Positions 1 through 7,255 of a stretch of DNA of 7,407 bases are shown here, piece by piece (position 1 is the stretch's first letter; each line of letters opens with the position of its first letter). The translations under genes and the position numbers were made by a program. The stretch lies in the NCBI GenBank assembly GCA_027485075.1, contig JAIXRT010000003.1:1-7407 (forward strand), in the 5' to 3' direction. The notes below the pieces were generated by a model. It was given only the letters and a program-made list of their open reading frames with translations, was not told the origin of the DNA and searched no databases. This DNA comes from Cytophagaceae bacterium. Its GTDB lineage: Bacteria > Bacteroidota > Bacteroidia > Cytophagales > Spirosomataceae.

Positions 1-273
1 AACATTGTTTTGTATCGCAAGATTTTCATATAGGAAGTCGGCACGATACGTATTATTTGCCACGATACCTCCCACTTTGGCAGCCGCTAAAAAAACATAC
101 GCTGGTTTTTCACTTACAAAAAAGTCCGAAACGGCTTGTTGGCTACGTAAATCAAGCTCTTGCGAAGTTCTTACCACCAAGTTCGTATATCCATTCTTTT
201 GAAGTGAACGAACGATGGCAGAACCGACCATCCCTCGGTGCCCAGCGACATATATTTTTGCGTGCTTTTCCAA
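1..273 (-). CDS. fcl: GDP-L-fucose synthase, N-terminal part (runs off left edge)
   Basis: This gene reads leftward and its first 91 codons are in the window. The family (SDR superfamily, Fcl/WcaG) converts GDP-4-keto-6-deoxy-D-mannose to GDP-L-fucose in the cytoplasm with NADPH, as epimerase and reductase, for surface glycans. Residues 7-20 read [14 protein letters not shown], which carries the family's nucleotide-binding GxxGxxG (G11, G14, G17); residues 60-74 ([15 protein letters not shown]) are also typical. The catalytic Ser-Tyr-Lys residues lie beyond the edge, so activity cannot be judged. The start must be TTG at 273: the frame has a TAA five codons upstream, no ATG or GTG lies between, and the first internal ATG (residue 15) falls inside the nucleotide-binding loop. 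There is no Shine-Dalgarno sequence. A GDP-mannose 4,6-dehydratase gene is often nearby in other genomes but cannot be seen here. The family call is firm. Confidence 0.92.
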   Translation of the reverse strand, partial: MEKHAKIYVAGHRGMVGSAIVRSLQKNGYTNLVVRTSQELDLRSQQAVSDFFVSEKPAYVFLAAAKVGGIVANNTYRADFLYENLAIQNNV

Positions 274-315
274 TGTGTAATTTGATTATTTAGCTTCTCG
301 TGATAAAAAACGTTA

Positions 316-323
316 CAAAAATA
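316..323 (-). promoter_or_regulatory. Bacteroidota -7 box for the fucose synthase gene
   Basis: On the minus strand these bases read TATTTTTG, an exact match to the Bacteroidota primary sigma factor -7 consensus TAnnTTTG. The box lies 42 bases upstream of the TTG start, which would give a leader of roughly 35 bases. I see no good TTTG -33 element at the usual distance, so the call rests on the -7 box and its position. T-rich sequence makes chance matches fairly easy. Confidence 0.5.
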
Positions 324-355
324 CACAAACTCCCCGAGGGATACATTTAAATTCC

Positions 356-363
356 TATTTTTG
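356..363 (+). promoter_or_regulatory. Bacteroidota -7 box for the MORN-like protein gene
   Basis: TATTTTTG is an exact TAnnTTTG match on the plus strand, 34 bases before the ATG at 398. Transcription would begin near 370, leaving a leader of about 28 bases. That also argues against the in-frame TTG at 374, which would lie almost at the transcript's 5' end. A clear -33 TTTG is missing. Together with the minus-strand box at 316-323, it makes this gap a back-to-back promoter region. Confidence 0.5.
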
Positions 364-397
364 AGAAATTTTTTTGGACGTTCATCGTTCCATACCT

Positions 398-1324
398 ATG
401 AAATTTAATGGATTAATTTTCTATCTGTTTGTATCCATTTGCTTCCACACTGAGGCACAAGACAAATCCATTTTTTCGACAACGAAACCAGTCACAGATA
501 CCACAAAAAAAGTAGGAGGCTTGTTTGGCGGTCGGCTCAGCACAGGACTTGAGCAAGGCCTAGAATCAGCCAAAAATATTAAAAATGAAAGTCAGGCGAT
601 TTGGGAAGATGTAAGCATCAAAGCAAGTATGACCGCCCGGCGTTTAAAAAAGAAAGTACTGCCTAAAGACGAATATGAGGGGACAAAAACGGAGCGTCGT
701 GTGGGCAATTATGGCAATGGCGGTAGAGCCACGCTGGAAGAATTTAATGTCGTCAAGTATGTGGAAGATGAAGCAGTAAGTCGATATGTGCAAGAAATTT
801 GGTGGTACGACCCCGAGCAATCCCGTATCGTCAATACACCGCTGAAAGAGAATCAGCGCGCTCAAATTTGTCACGGTCCTTATCGGAAAATTGTGAATCA
901 ACTCGTCGTAGAGGAGGGCAATTTTTACATGGGCGCTAAGGATGGCCGATGGGAAACGTATGATTCCGAAGGAATACTACTAACGAAAATTTATTTTGAT
1001 CGCGGGTTTCCTGCAGGGTCTAACATTAGCTATTTTGATGCGGCCAAACTCAAAATCAAAGAAGTCATTCCGTTCGTTTATGGAAAGTCAACAGGACAGT
1101 ATTTGTTGTTTTATCCATCGGGAAATTTGGCCTTGGAGGGAAAATTAGATGAGGGTGTACGCATTGGAAGATGGCGCGAATTTTACGAATTTGGCACCGG
1201 CGGCAGACTCAAAAAAGAACTGCGATACGGCAAAGATAAATTTGAAGAAATAGAGCCCATCATCGTGCAAGAGCGTGATGAAAAAGGAAAAATAACCAGT
1301 CAAACGAAAACGAAATTCGACTAA
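398..1324 (+). CDS. Secreted protein with MORN/YwqK-like repeats, function unknown
   Basis: The protein has 308 residues. It opens with a signal peptide: a basic start (MKF), a hydrophobic core over residues 4-16, and a likely signal peptidase I site after TEA, near residue 20. Residues 70-100 are rich in lysine and arginine. The C-terminal half has loosely repeated units of the MORN/YwqK kind, seen as HGPY, GRWETYDSEG, GQYLLFYPSGN and GRWREFYEFG at about residues 159-192 and 230-278. These are short beta-hairpin repeats alternating aromatic and glycine positions. Database entries of this kind are often named 'YwqK family antitoxin', but nothing here shows a toxin-antitoxin role. I chose the ATG at 398 because the signal peptide begins there; a TTG at 374 would only add an eight-residue polar extension. 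The next gene overlaps its stop by one base, so the two are probably translated together. The substrate or partner is unknown; export to the periplasm or cell surface is inferred. Confidence 0.8.
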   Translation: MKFNGLIFYLFVSICFHTEAQDKSIFSTTKPVTDTTKKVGGLFGGRLSTGLEQGLESAKNIKNESQAIWEDVSIKASMTARRLKKKVLPKDEYEGTKTERRVGNYGNGGRATLEEFNVVKYVEDEAVSRYVQEIWWYDPEQSRIVNTPLKENQRAQICHGPYRKIVNQLVVEEGNFYMGAKDGRWETYDSEGILLTKIYFDRGFPAGSNISYFDAAKLKIKEVIPFVYGKSTGQYLLFYPSGNLALEGKLDEGVRIGRWREFYEFGTGGRLKKELRYGKDKFEEIEPIIVQERDEKGKITSQTKTKFD

Positions 1325-1650
1325 TGCGGACGCTGCTCATTTTCTGGGTTTGTCTCCTTTGCGCTGGGCAATCACCTGCGCATGCGATTCCTGCTATTAC
1401 GTCTATGGTACATTTCAGTACACAAACGGAACATCATTCTAAACCAGAAAATCCAAAACAAGAAAATCAAGAAGAAGGGGATGAGTTGGCCGATGAAGAT
1501 GAGGATTTCCCAAATGAGTCCTTGATATCTTGGGCATACACCCTTATGCCAATTTGGGTAGATGAAAGACTTTCAGATAAATTTTATATTGTAGGCGAAT
1601 CAGTTGGCCACGTTAATCCGATCGTTCCCCCTCCCGACTGGCGGAATTAA
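1324..1650 (+). CDS. Small secreted acidic protein, unknown function
   Basis: The protein has 108 residues and I recognise no family. Residues 1-21 form a signal peptide: basic RT after the start, a hydrophobic run LLIFWVCLLCAG, and a likely signal peptidase I site after AHA. The cysteine at 13 is preceded by CLL rather than a lipobox, so a lipoprotein is unlikely. A polar linker follows, with a strongly acidic stretch at about 49-61 rich in E and D. The C-terminal third (residues 67-108) looks folded, with aromatic residues W70, Y72, W78 and Y88, and ends in a proline-rich VPPPDW. The ATG shares its A with the TAA stop of the upstream gene, so translational coupling is likely and argues that the small frame is real. 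A partnership with the upstream protein is inferred from this overlap and from both having export signals. Confidence 0.72.
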   Translation: MRTLLIFWVCLLCAGQSPAHAIPAITSMVHFSTQTEHHSKPENPKQENQEEGDELADEDEDFPNESLISWAYTLMPIWVDERLSDKFYIVGESVGHVNPIVPPPDWRN

Positions 1651-1685
1651 CACCAACTAATTTTTCATTAATTAAATATATCTAT

Positions 1686-3209
1686 ATGAATCAATACATA
1701 CAGTCCTTTCTAAAGGGGGATTGGAAAGCCGGTATTTCCGTATTTCTGGTCGCACTTCCCCTTTGCTTAGGAATAGCTCTTGCATCGGGCGCTCCGATGA
1801 TGGCTGGATTAGTCGCTGGAATCGTGGGCGGAATTATCGTATCCCTTATATCTGGCTCCGAATTATCCGTTAGTGGACCTGCTGCCGGGCTAACAATCAT
1901 CGTGGCAAATGCCATAGCAGATTTACAAAGTTTTTCTGGTTTTCTGGTGGCTGTCATTCTTGCCGGAATCATCCAAATAATATTAGGTGTTGTCAAAATG
2001 GGTAAAATTGGTGGCTTCTTTCCATCATCCGTGATTCGAGGTATGCTCGTTGCCATTGGCATTGTGATCATTTTAAAACAGATACCGCATGCGTTTGGTG
2101 ACGACTTAGATTTTATAGGCGATTTTGAATTTTCACAGATTTCAGACGGACAAAATACATTTACTGAGCTCTTAAAATCTATCGTAGAGATAAAAATGGG
2201 TGCGCTTATTATTTCAGCAACAGGCTTAATCCTTTTGTTTTCTTGGACAGCCTTGGGTGAAAAAATCAAAGTACTTAACGCGTTACCGGCATCTCTTTTT
2301 GTCGTTCTTGCAGGCGTCGGACTCAATGCACTTTTTCGATACCAAATGCCGGCGTGGTATTTAGGTGATTCCGCCGAACACATGGTAAATCTGCCAATAT
2401 TCGAATCTGTAGGAGCGATTGCCTCTGGGATCAGTAGTCCAGACTGGAGCTTTCTTTCGCAACCGAAGGTTTATACAGTAGCAATTACACTGGCCATTGT
2501 CGCTTCACTTGAAAGTTTACTTTCGTTAGAAGCCACTGAAGCCCTTGATCCACAAAAACGAATTGCATCTGCAGATCGCGAATTAATTGCTCAGGGAGTT
2601 GGTAATATTTCGAGTGGTTTATTGGGTGGCTTACCCATAACATCTGTCATCGTTCGTTCTTCTACCAATATTTACTCAGGTGGGAAAACACGCATTTCGA
2701 GCTTTACCCATGGCGTGTTATTACTCATTGCCGTACTCGCACTGCCGCTTTATTTAAATCAAATTCCATTGGCATGTCTTGCCAGTATTTTACTCTATAC
2801 CGGTTATAAATTAGCCCACCCCAAAGAGTTCAAAAAGGTTTTTGCGGAAGGATGGAAACAGTGGACCCCATTTCTAGTCACCATCCTGATTGTGGTTGGG
2901 GTGGATTTACTGTGGGGTATTTTCGTCGGCACGCTTGTAGGCCTAATTTTTGTCGTAGCGACCAATTACTCATCTGTTTTCTCGGTCTATACAAAAGATA
3001 ATGAGGTCTTAATCAAATTTCAAAAAGATGTCACCTTCTTGCATAAAATGGCACTAAAAGAAACGCTAAGAACAATCCCATTAGGATCTGAAGTATACAT
3101 CGATGTATCAAAGGTCCATTTTATGGATCATGACATTAAGCAACTAATTGAAGAATTTATCGCTAGTGCCCACGAAAGAGGTATCGAAGCAGATTTAAAA
3201 AAGAAATAA
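1686..3209 (+). CDS. SulP-family inorganic anion (probably bicarbonate) transporter with STAS domain
   Basis: This is a 507-residue inner-membrane transporter of the SulP/SLC26 family, which carries sulfate, bicarbonate and related anions. Residues 1-430 are strongly hydrophobic with many membrane segments. The N-terminal motif GDWKAGISVFLVALPLCLGI and SELSVSGPAAGLT (residues 58-70) are typical, as is the later block ADRELIAQGVGNISSGLLGG (296-315), followed by LPITSVIVRSSTN. The cytoplasmic C-terminus (about 435-507) is a short STAS domain. Its usual DxSG-type loop reads FMDHDI (479-484), with no phosphorylatable serine or threonine. The ATG at 1686 follows an A/T-rich leader with no Shine-Dalgarno sequence. 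The carbonic anhydrase gene starts two bases after the stop, which makes bicarbonate the likeliest substrate, with sodium or proton coupling unknown. The family call is firm; the substrate rests on context. The gap to the gene upstream is only 35 bases, so read-through from it is possible. Confidence 0.93.
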   Translation: MNQYIQSFLKGDWKAGISVFLVALPLCLGIALASGAPMMAGLVAGIVGGIIVSLISGSELSVSGPAAGLTIIVANAIADLQSFSGFLVAVILAGIIQIILGVVKMGKIGGFFPSSVIRGMLVAIGIVIILKQIPHAFGDDLDFIGDFEFSQISDGQNTFTELLKSIVEIKMGALIISATGLILLFSWTALGEKIKVLNALPASLFVVLAGVGLNALFRYQMPAWYLGDSAEHMVNLPIFESVGAIASGISSPDWSFLSQPKVYTVAITLAIVASLESLLSLEATEALDPQKRIASADRELIAQGVGNISSGLLGGLPITSVIVRSSTNIYSGGKTRISSFTHGVLLLIAVLALPLYLNQIPLACLASILLYTGYKLAHPKEFKKVFAEGWKQWTPFLVTILIVVGVDLLWGIFVGTLVGLIFVVATNYSSVFSVYTKDNEVLIKFQKDVTFLHKMALKETLRTIPLGSEVYIDVSKVHFMDHDIKQLIEEFIASAHERGIEADLKKK

Positions 3210-3211
3210 CG

Positions 3212-3841
3212 ATGAACGAATACAAAAAACTATTGCTAAGCAATAAAGCTTGGGCGAGTGAACGCTTGGAGCTCGACAAAAGCTACTTTGATAATCTATC
3301 CAAAGATCAAAATCCATTATTCCTTTGGATTGGTTGCGCGGACAGCCGGGTTCCTGCAGAGGAAATTACACATGCTGACCCAGGTGACATTTTCGTACAC
3401 CGCAATGTGGCTAATATGGTTGTCCATACAGATATTAACCTACTCTCCGTCCTACAATATGCCGTAGAAGTACTTGAAGTAAAACACATCATTGTTTGTG
3501 GACATTACAATTGTGGCGGGGTCAAAGCAGCAATGACTAATCAGGATTTTGGACTGATCAATAAGTGGCTTCGAAATATTAAAGAAGTGTATGAAAAAAA
3601 CTTCAAAGAGCTTCAAAGTATACAAGATGAGCAGCTACGTTTCAATAAACTAGTCGAAATGAATGTGGCGGAGCAAATTCAAAATTTAGCAAAAACGACC
3701 ATTGTGCAGAAGGCTTGGTCCACGCGCAAGCTACCACATCTTCACGGCTGGGTATTCGACATTCACCACGGTGAAATTAAAGAAGTCATCAATATCAATG
3801 CGGGCGAATGGAAGAGCCCAGTTTTCCATTACGATTTTTAA
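3212..3841 (+). CDS. can: Beta-class carbonic anhydrase
   Basis: The enzyme interconverts CO2 and bicarbonate in the cytoplasm. The protein has 209 residues, near the 220 or so of E. coli Can. The zinc and catalytic residues are all present: C42, D44 and R46 in CADSR, then H98 and C101 in GHYNCGG. The sequence matches the E. coli and Haemophilus type closely over LFLWIGCADSRVPAE, FVHRNVANMV and HTDINLLSVLQYAVEVLEV. W39 and R64, which bind the allosteric bicarbonate in those enzymes, are present. The tyrosine that completes that site (Y181 in the Haemophilus enzyme, in HGWxY) aligns with F182 in HGWVF. The start lies two bases after the SulP stop, so the two genes form one unit and the enzyme probably handles the inorganic carbon brought in by the transporter. 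A hairpin terminator follows directly. The family assignment is firm. Confidence 0.96.
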   Translation: MNEYKKLLLSNKAWASERLELDKSYFDNLSKDQNPLFLWIGCADSRVPAEEITHADPGDIFVHRNVANMVVHTDINLLSVLQYAVEVLEVKHIIVCGHYNCGGVKAAMTNQDFGLINKWLRNIKEVYEKNFKELQSIQDEQLRFNKLVEMNVAEQIQNLAKTTIVQKAWSTRKLPHLHGWVFDIHHGEIKEVININAGEWKSPVFHYDF

Positions 3842-3844
3842 TAA

Positions 3845-3875
3845 AAAAAGGGGGCCGCGTAGCAGCCCCCTTTTT
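3845..3875. terminator. Bidirectional rho-independent terminator between can and aspS
   Basis: GGGGGC (3850-3855) pairs with GCCCCC (3865-3870) around a nine-base loop. The flanking A run (3845-3849) pairs with the T run (3871-3875), extending the stem to about 11 base pairs. Read on the plus strand the hairpin ends in TTTTT; on the minus strand it ends in a run of seven T. It starts a few bases after the carbonic anhydrase stop and lies 18 bases beyond the aspS stop, so it can end both convergent transcripts. Confidence 0.93.
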
Positions 3876-3893
3876 ACATGTATTTTCGACGGA

Positions 3894-5657
3894 CTAAACG
3901 GTCGTCTTAATTTTCAACTCATCTAATTGGGCTTGCGCCAACGGCGATGGCGAGTCAATCATCACATCACGACCCGCATTGTTTTTAGGGAAAGCGATGT
4001 AATCACGAATCGATTCCGTACCTCCAAACAACGAGCATAAGCGGTCGAACCCAAACGCCAATCCTCCATGTGGCGGTGCCCCATATTCAAAAGCATCCAA
4101 CAAGAATCCGAATTGCGCCTGCGCCTCCTCCTCCGTGAAACCTAAAACTTTAAACATTTTGGATTGCAAGTCTTTCTGGAAAATACGAATTGAACCACCA
4201 CCCACTTCCACGCCATTCACGACTAAATCGTATGCATTGGCGCGAACTTTACCAAATTCCCCAGCTTCCATCAAGGCAATATCCTCTGGCTTTGGACTTG
4301 TAAATGGATGGTGCATCGCGAACCAACGATCCTCTTCTTCACCATATTCCAATAATGGGAAATCAACCACCCAATGTACTTTATAATTATTTGGATCACG
4401 CAATCCCATTCGATTCCCCATCTCTAAACGCAATTCATTCAACTGCTTACGCACCTTATCTCCATCACCCGATAGAACTAAAATTAAGTCGCCCGGCGCT
4501 GCATCAAAGGCCGTGGCCCAAGTCGCCAAATCAGCTTCTGAATAAAACTTATCTACGGAAGATTTTACGATACCATCTGGCTGAACACGCGCATAAATTA
4601 AGCCTTTCGCCCCGATTTGTGGCCGACGAACAAAATCAGTTAATTCATCTAATTGCTTGCGTGTGTACTCAGCAGCACCTTTCACACAAATACCTACCAC
4701 GGTATTCGCCGAATCAAATACCTGAAAATCTTTTCCAGAAGTCAAATCTACCCCCTCACCTTTCAACTCAACAAACTTCATATCAAAACGAATATCTGGT
4801 TTATCTGAACCATAATATTTCATCGCATCCGCATAGGTCATGCGGGGCACCTCGCCGATATCCAATCCTTTTACCGCTGAGAATAAATGACGGATCAACC
4901 CTTCAAACATATTCAATATATCCTCCTGCTCCACAAATGACATCTCACAGTCAATCTGCGTGAACTCTGGCTGACGATCCGCACGCAAATCTTCATCACG
5001 AAAACACTTCACAATTTGATAGTAACGGTCAAAACCGGATACCATTAATAACTGTTTAAATGTTTGCGGAGATTGCGGCAAAGCATAAAACTCACCTGGG
5101 TTCATTCGAGATGGAACCACAAAATCACGTGCTCCTTCTGGAGTCGATTTAATCAAAACAGGTGTTTCCACCTCAATAAAATCTTGCTTATCTAAATAGT
5201 TACGAACCTCGCGACCTACTTGGTGACGCAAGCGCAAACTTTCACGAATCGGCGTGCGACGCAAATCCAAATACCGGTATTTCATTCGAATATCATCTCC
5301 TCCATCCGTCTCATCTTCAATTAAAAATGGAGGTAATTTTGCAGGATTTAACACACGAATTTCCGTCACCTTAATTTCAATATCACCAGTAGCTAGCTTA
5401 TCATTCTTTGCCAAACGCTCTACGACCACACCTTTCGCCTCCACCACAAATTCACGTCCTAAACCACGCGCAATTTGCAATGCCTCCGGTGTAGATTTCC
5501 CCTCCTCAAGCATCAGCTGCGTGATCCCATATCGATCACGTAAATCAACCCAAATCATCCCTCCTTTATCGCGCGTCTTTTGAATCCAACCACATAGAGT
5601 GACCGTTTGGCCTACATGACCCATGCGCAATTCGCCGTTTGTGTGTGTGCGTAGCAT
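3894..5657 (-). CDS. aspS: Aspartate--tRNA ligase, bacterial type
   Basis: This class II aminoacyl-tRNA synthetase charges tRNA-Asp with aspartate using ATP, in the cytoplasm. It has 587 residues, the normal length for the bacterial form. In order it has an anticodon-binding OB fold (about 1-105, including [19 protein letters not shown]), class II motif 1 (about 140-165), the flipping and substrate loop with [13 protein letters not shown] (193-205), motif 2 [18 protein letters not shown] (219-236), the bacterial GAD insertion (about 290-410) and motif 3 GLAFGFDRL (532-540). Residue 31, histidine in some nondiscriminating enzymes that also charge tRNA-Asn, is lysine here; that is only weak evidence for a tRNA-Asp-specific enzyme. 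The ATG at 5657 begins [11 protein letters not shown], a usual N-terminus, with A/T-rich sequence and no Shine-Dalgarno ahead of it. It is convergent with can and divergent from the crtD-type gene, so it is probably transcribed alone. No motif is damaged. Confidence 0.98.
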   Translation of the reverse strand: MLRTHTNGELRMGHVGQTVTLCGWIQKTRDKGGMIWVDLRDRYGITQLMLEEGKSTPEALQIARGLGREFVVEAKGVVVERLAKNDKLATGDIEIKVTEIRVLNPAKLPPFLIEDETDGGDDIRMKYRYLDLRRTPIRESLRLRHQVGREVRNYLDKQDFIEVETPVLIKSTPEGARDFVVPSRMNPGEFYALPQSPQTFKQLLMVSGFDRYYQIVKCFRDEDLRADRQPEFTQIDCEMSFVEQEDILNMFEGLIRHLFSAVKGLDIGEVPRMTYADAMKYYGSDKPDIRFDMKFVELKGEGVDLTSGKDFQVFDSANTVVGICVKGAAEYTRKQLDELTDFVRRPQIGAKGLIYARVQPDGIVKSSVDKFYSEADLATWATAFDAAPGDLILVLSGDGDKVRKQLNELRLEMGNRMGLRDPNNYKVHWVVDFPLLEYGEEEDRWFAMHHPFTSPKPEDIALMEAGEFGKVRANAYDLVVNGVEVGGGSIRIFQKDLQSKMFKVLGFTEEEAQAQFGFLLDAFEYGAPPHGGLAFGFDRLCSLFGGTESIRDYIAFPKNNAGRDVMIDSPSPLAQAQLDELKIKTTV

Positions 5658-5678
5658 ATTTTAATTTAAAAATTCGTG

Positions 5679-5686
5679 CAAAATTA
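5679..5686 (-). promoter_or_regulatory. Bacteroidota -7 box for aspS
   Basis: On the minus strand these bases read TAATTTTG, an exact TAnnTTTG match, 21 bases before the aspS ATG. The predicted leader is short, about 15 bases. A T-rich TTTTA lies 19 bases further upstream, near where a -33 TTTG would be expected, but it is only a partial match. An aspS promoter is needed in this gap because the gene upstream runs the other way. Confidence 0.55.
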
Positions 5687-5736
5687 CAGAAAATGAAATG
5701 GAGTGTAAAACATTTACCCGTTTATTCTTATTTAGT

Positions 5737-5744
5737 TAATTTAG
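5737..5744 (+). promoter_or_regulatory. Possible weak -7 box for the crtD-type gene
   Basis: TAATTTAG differs from TAnnTTTG at one base and ends 18 bases before the GTG start. A TTTA lies 20 bases upstream, at 5713-5716, as a poor -33 match. The sequence is very A/T-rich, so this may be chance. Some promoter must lie in this 105-base gap, since aspS points away, and this is the best candidate I can see. Confidence 0.25.
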
Positions 5745-5762
5745 GGCTTTAATTATAATCCA

Positions 5763-7232
5763 GTGGCGCAAATAGGAATCGTAGGATCAGGAATTGGGGG
5801 CATCGCTTTCGCGATTCGCATGGCATGCTTGGGCCAACAAGTTCACGTGTTTGAGGCTAATGCTTATCCGGGTGGAAAATTAGCTGAAATCACGCTTGAT
5901 GGCTATCGATTCGATGCCGGCCCTTCCCTCTTTACGCTACCTCAACTCGTAGACGAGCTATTTACCCTTGCTGGGAAAAACCCACGCGACTACTACCAAT
6001 ACGAACGATTACCGGAGATTTGCCGGTACTTCTGGGAAGACGGCACGCGACTACATACGCATCAGGATCCCGATAAAACAGCTGCTGAAATTGCGGAGGT
6101 ATTAGGTGAATCTGCCCAAAATGTCCGAACCTATATCGCTCATGCGGGGACGAAATATAACATCGTTAGCGATCTTTTTTTAGACAATTCACTGCATAAA
6201 TTATCCACCTGGACAGGTAAAAAAGCCCTGACTGGATATGCAAATTTGCATCGCCTCGGCCTTTTCGATACGATGCACAACAGTCACCGCAAGCGATTTA
6301 AAAACCCAAAAACAGTCCAATTATTCGATCGATACGCCACGTACAATGGTTCAGATCCCTATCAAACACCAGCAACCCTGAGCATCATTCCTCACCTAGA
6401 ATACAATTTAGGTGCCTATTTCCCGGCAGGGGGCATGATTGAAATACCTAGATCGTTAACCCGTTTAGCACAGGAATTGGGCGTTGAATTCCACTTGGAA
6501 GAACCTGTAACCGAAATACGCTGTACAGCTAGCCAAGTAACAGGAATCAAAACAAGCAAAGGAAATTATGATTTCGACTTTGTAGCCAGCAATGCGGACA
6601 TTCGGCCCACCTATGAACGCTTATTAACTAAGCTACCCAAGCCTAAAAAACTGCTCAATCAGCCTAAATCAAGCTCTGGTATTATATTTTATTGGGGAGT
6701 TAACCGAATATTTGACGAATTAGGTGTTCACAACATCTTTTTTTCAGATCATTACCAACGGGAATTTGAAGCTATTTTCAGCGGCCAAACCATGGATGAG
6801 GACCCAACGGCCTATGTTCACATATCGAGTAAAGTCGCTACTGAAGATGCCCCCGCTGGTTGCGAAAATTGGTTTGTGCTGATGAACGCCCCTGCGAATA
6901 GCGGACAAGATTGGGACCAGTTGGTTGCCGCGACCCGCAAAAACGTCATTGACAAAGTAAGTCGTATCCTCGGGGTAGACTTTGAAAAACACATTGTTTC
7001 CGAGGACTACCTCGATCCTCGTCGGATAGAAACACGCACCTCTTCATCTGGCGGTGCATTGTACGGAAACGCATCTAATAATAAATTTGCGGCATTCTTG
7101 CGGCACCCAAACTACCGACCAGCTATCAAAAATCTATATTGGATTGGAGGAAGTGTACATCCCGGGGGTGGAATTCCTTTATGTCTCAGCTCAGCCAAAA
7201 TCGCAGCTAAGCTTTTTCAAGAAAATGCTTAA
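5763..7232 (+). CDS. crtD: CrtI/CrtD-family carotenoid desaturase, probably 1-hydroxycarotenoid 3,4-desaturase
   Basis: This 489-residue FAD enzyme belongs to the CrtI family. The N-terminal dinucleotide fold reads GSGIGG (G8, G10, G13) with the ribose-binding acid at E31 in VFEAN, then YPGGKL. The C-terminal family signature is GGSVHPGGGIPL (462-473). Several stretches match what I recall of Bacteroidota CrtD rather than phytoene desaturase: FDAGPSLFTLPQLVDELFTL near 51, DRYATYNGSDPYQTPATL near 190 and NNKFAAFLRHPNYRP near 438. CrtD adds the 3,4 double bond to 1-hydroxy carotenoids, a late step towards myxol- or flexixanthin-type pigments, at the membrane. The start is GTG at 5763: an in-frame TAG lies seven codons upstream with no ATG between, and the FAD motif begins a few residues in. 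No other carotenoid gene is visible, so its partners must lie elsewhere. The family call is firm; phytoene desaturase is the main alternative. Confidence 0.8.
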   Translation: MAQIGIVGSGIGGIAFAIRMACLGQQVHVFEANAYPGGKLAEITLDGYRFDAGPSLFTLPQLVDELFTLAGKNPRDYYQYERLPEICRYFWEDGTRLHTHQDPDKTAAEIAEVLGESAQNVRTYIAHAGTKYNIVSDLFLDNSLHKLSTWTGKKALTGYANLHRLGLFDTMHNSHRKRFKNPKTVQLFDRYATYNGSDPYQTPATLSIIPHLEYNLGAYFPAGGMIEIPRSLTRLAQELGVEFHLEEPVTEIRCTASQVTGIKTSKGNYDFDFVASNADIRPTYERLLTKLPKPKKLLNQPKSSSGIIFYWGVNRIFDELGVHNIFFSDHYQREFEAIFSGQTMDEDPTAYVHISSKVATEDAPAGCENWFVLMNAPANSGQDWDQLVAATRKNVIDKVSRILGVDFEKHIVSEDYLDPRRIETRTSSSGGALYGNASNNKFAAFLRHPNYRPAIKNLYWIGGSVHPGGGIPLCLSSAKIAAKLFQENA

Positions 7233-7255
7233 TTTCGCATCAAACATTAACACGT

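Noticed and set aside
230..342. Nine-base inverted repeat, ATCCCTCGG (230-238) and CCGAGGGAT (334-342).
   Set aside because: The arms are 95 bases apart and one is coding. The upstream arm lies outside the predicted fucose synthase transcript, so no RNA hairpin would form; chance is a sufficient explanation.
374..397. TTG at 374 as start of the MORN-like gene, adding eight residues.
   Set aside because: The extension is polar and would precede a normal signal peptide that begins at the ATG at 398. It also lies almost at the predicted transcript start.
398..1650. Toxin-antitoxin system, from the YwqK-like repeats.
   Set aside because: Both proteins have export signals, neither resembles a known toxin, and the antitoxin label for YwqK-like proteins is not evidence of function.
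1658..1665. TAATTTTT ahead of the SulP start as a separate promoter.
   Set aside because: It lacks the final G of TAnnTTTG in an A/T-rich 35-base gap and has no -33 match, so it does not separate the SulP gene from the upstream pair.
1691..2383. A 230-codon minus-strand open frame inside the SulP gene.
   Set aside because: It is antisense to conserved membrane segments. Its composition (many P, S, T and I) is what reverse-complemented hydrophobic codons produce, and no family is recognisable.
4304..4963. A 219-codon plus-strand open frame inside aspS.
   Set aside because: It lies opposite a fully conserved aspS. Its translation is low-complexity, rich in His, Pro, Ser and Leu, and shows no domain, so it is a shadow of aspS codon use.
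5640..5649. (TG)5 dinucleotide run over codons 4-6 of aspS, as a possible phase-variable repeat.
   Set aside because: Five units is too short for frequent slippage, and phase variation of an essential synthetase makes no sense.
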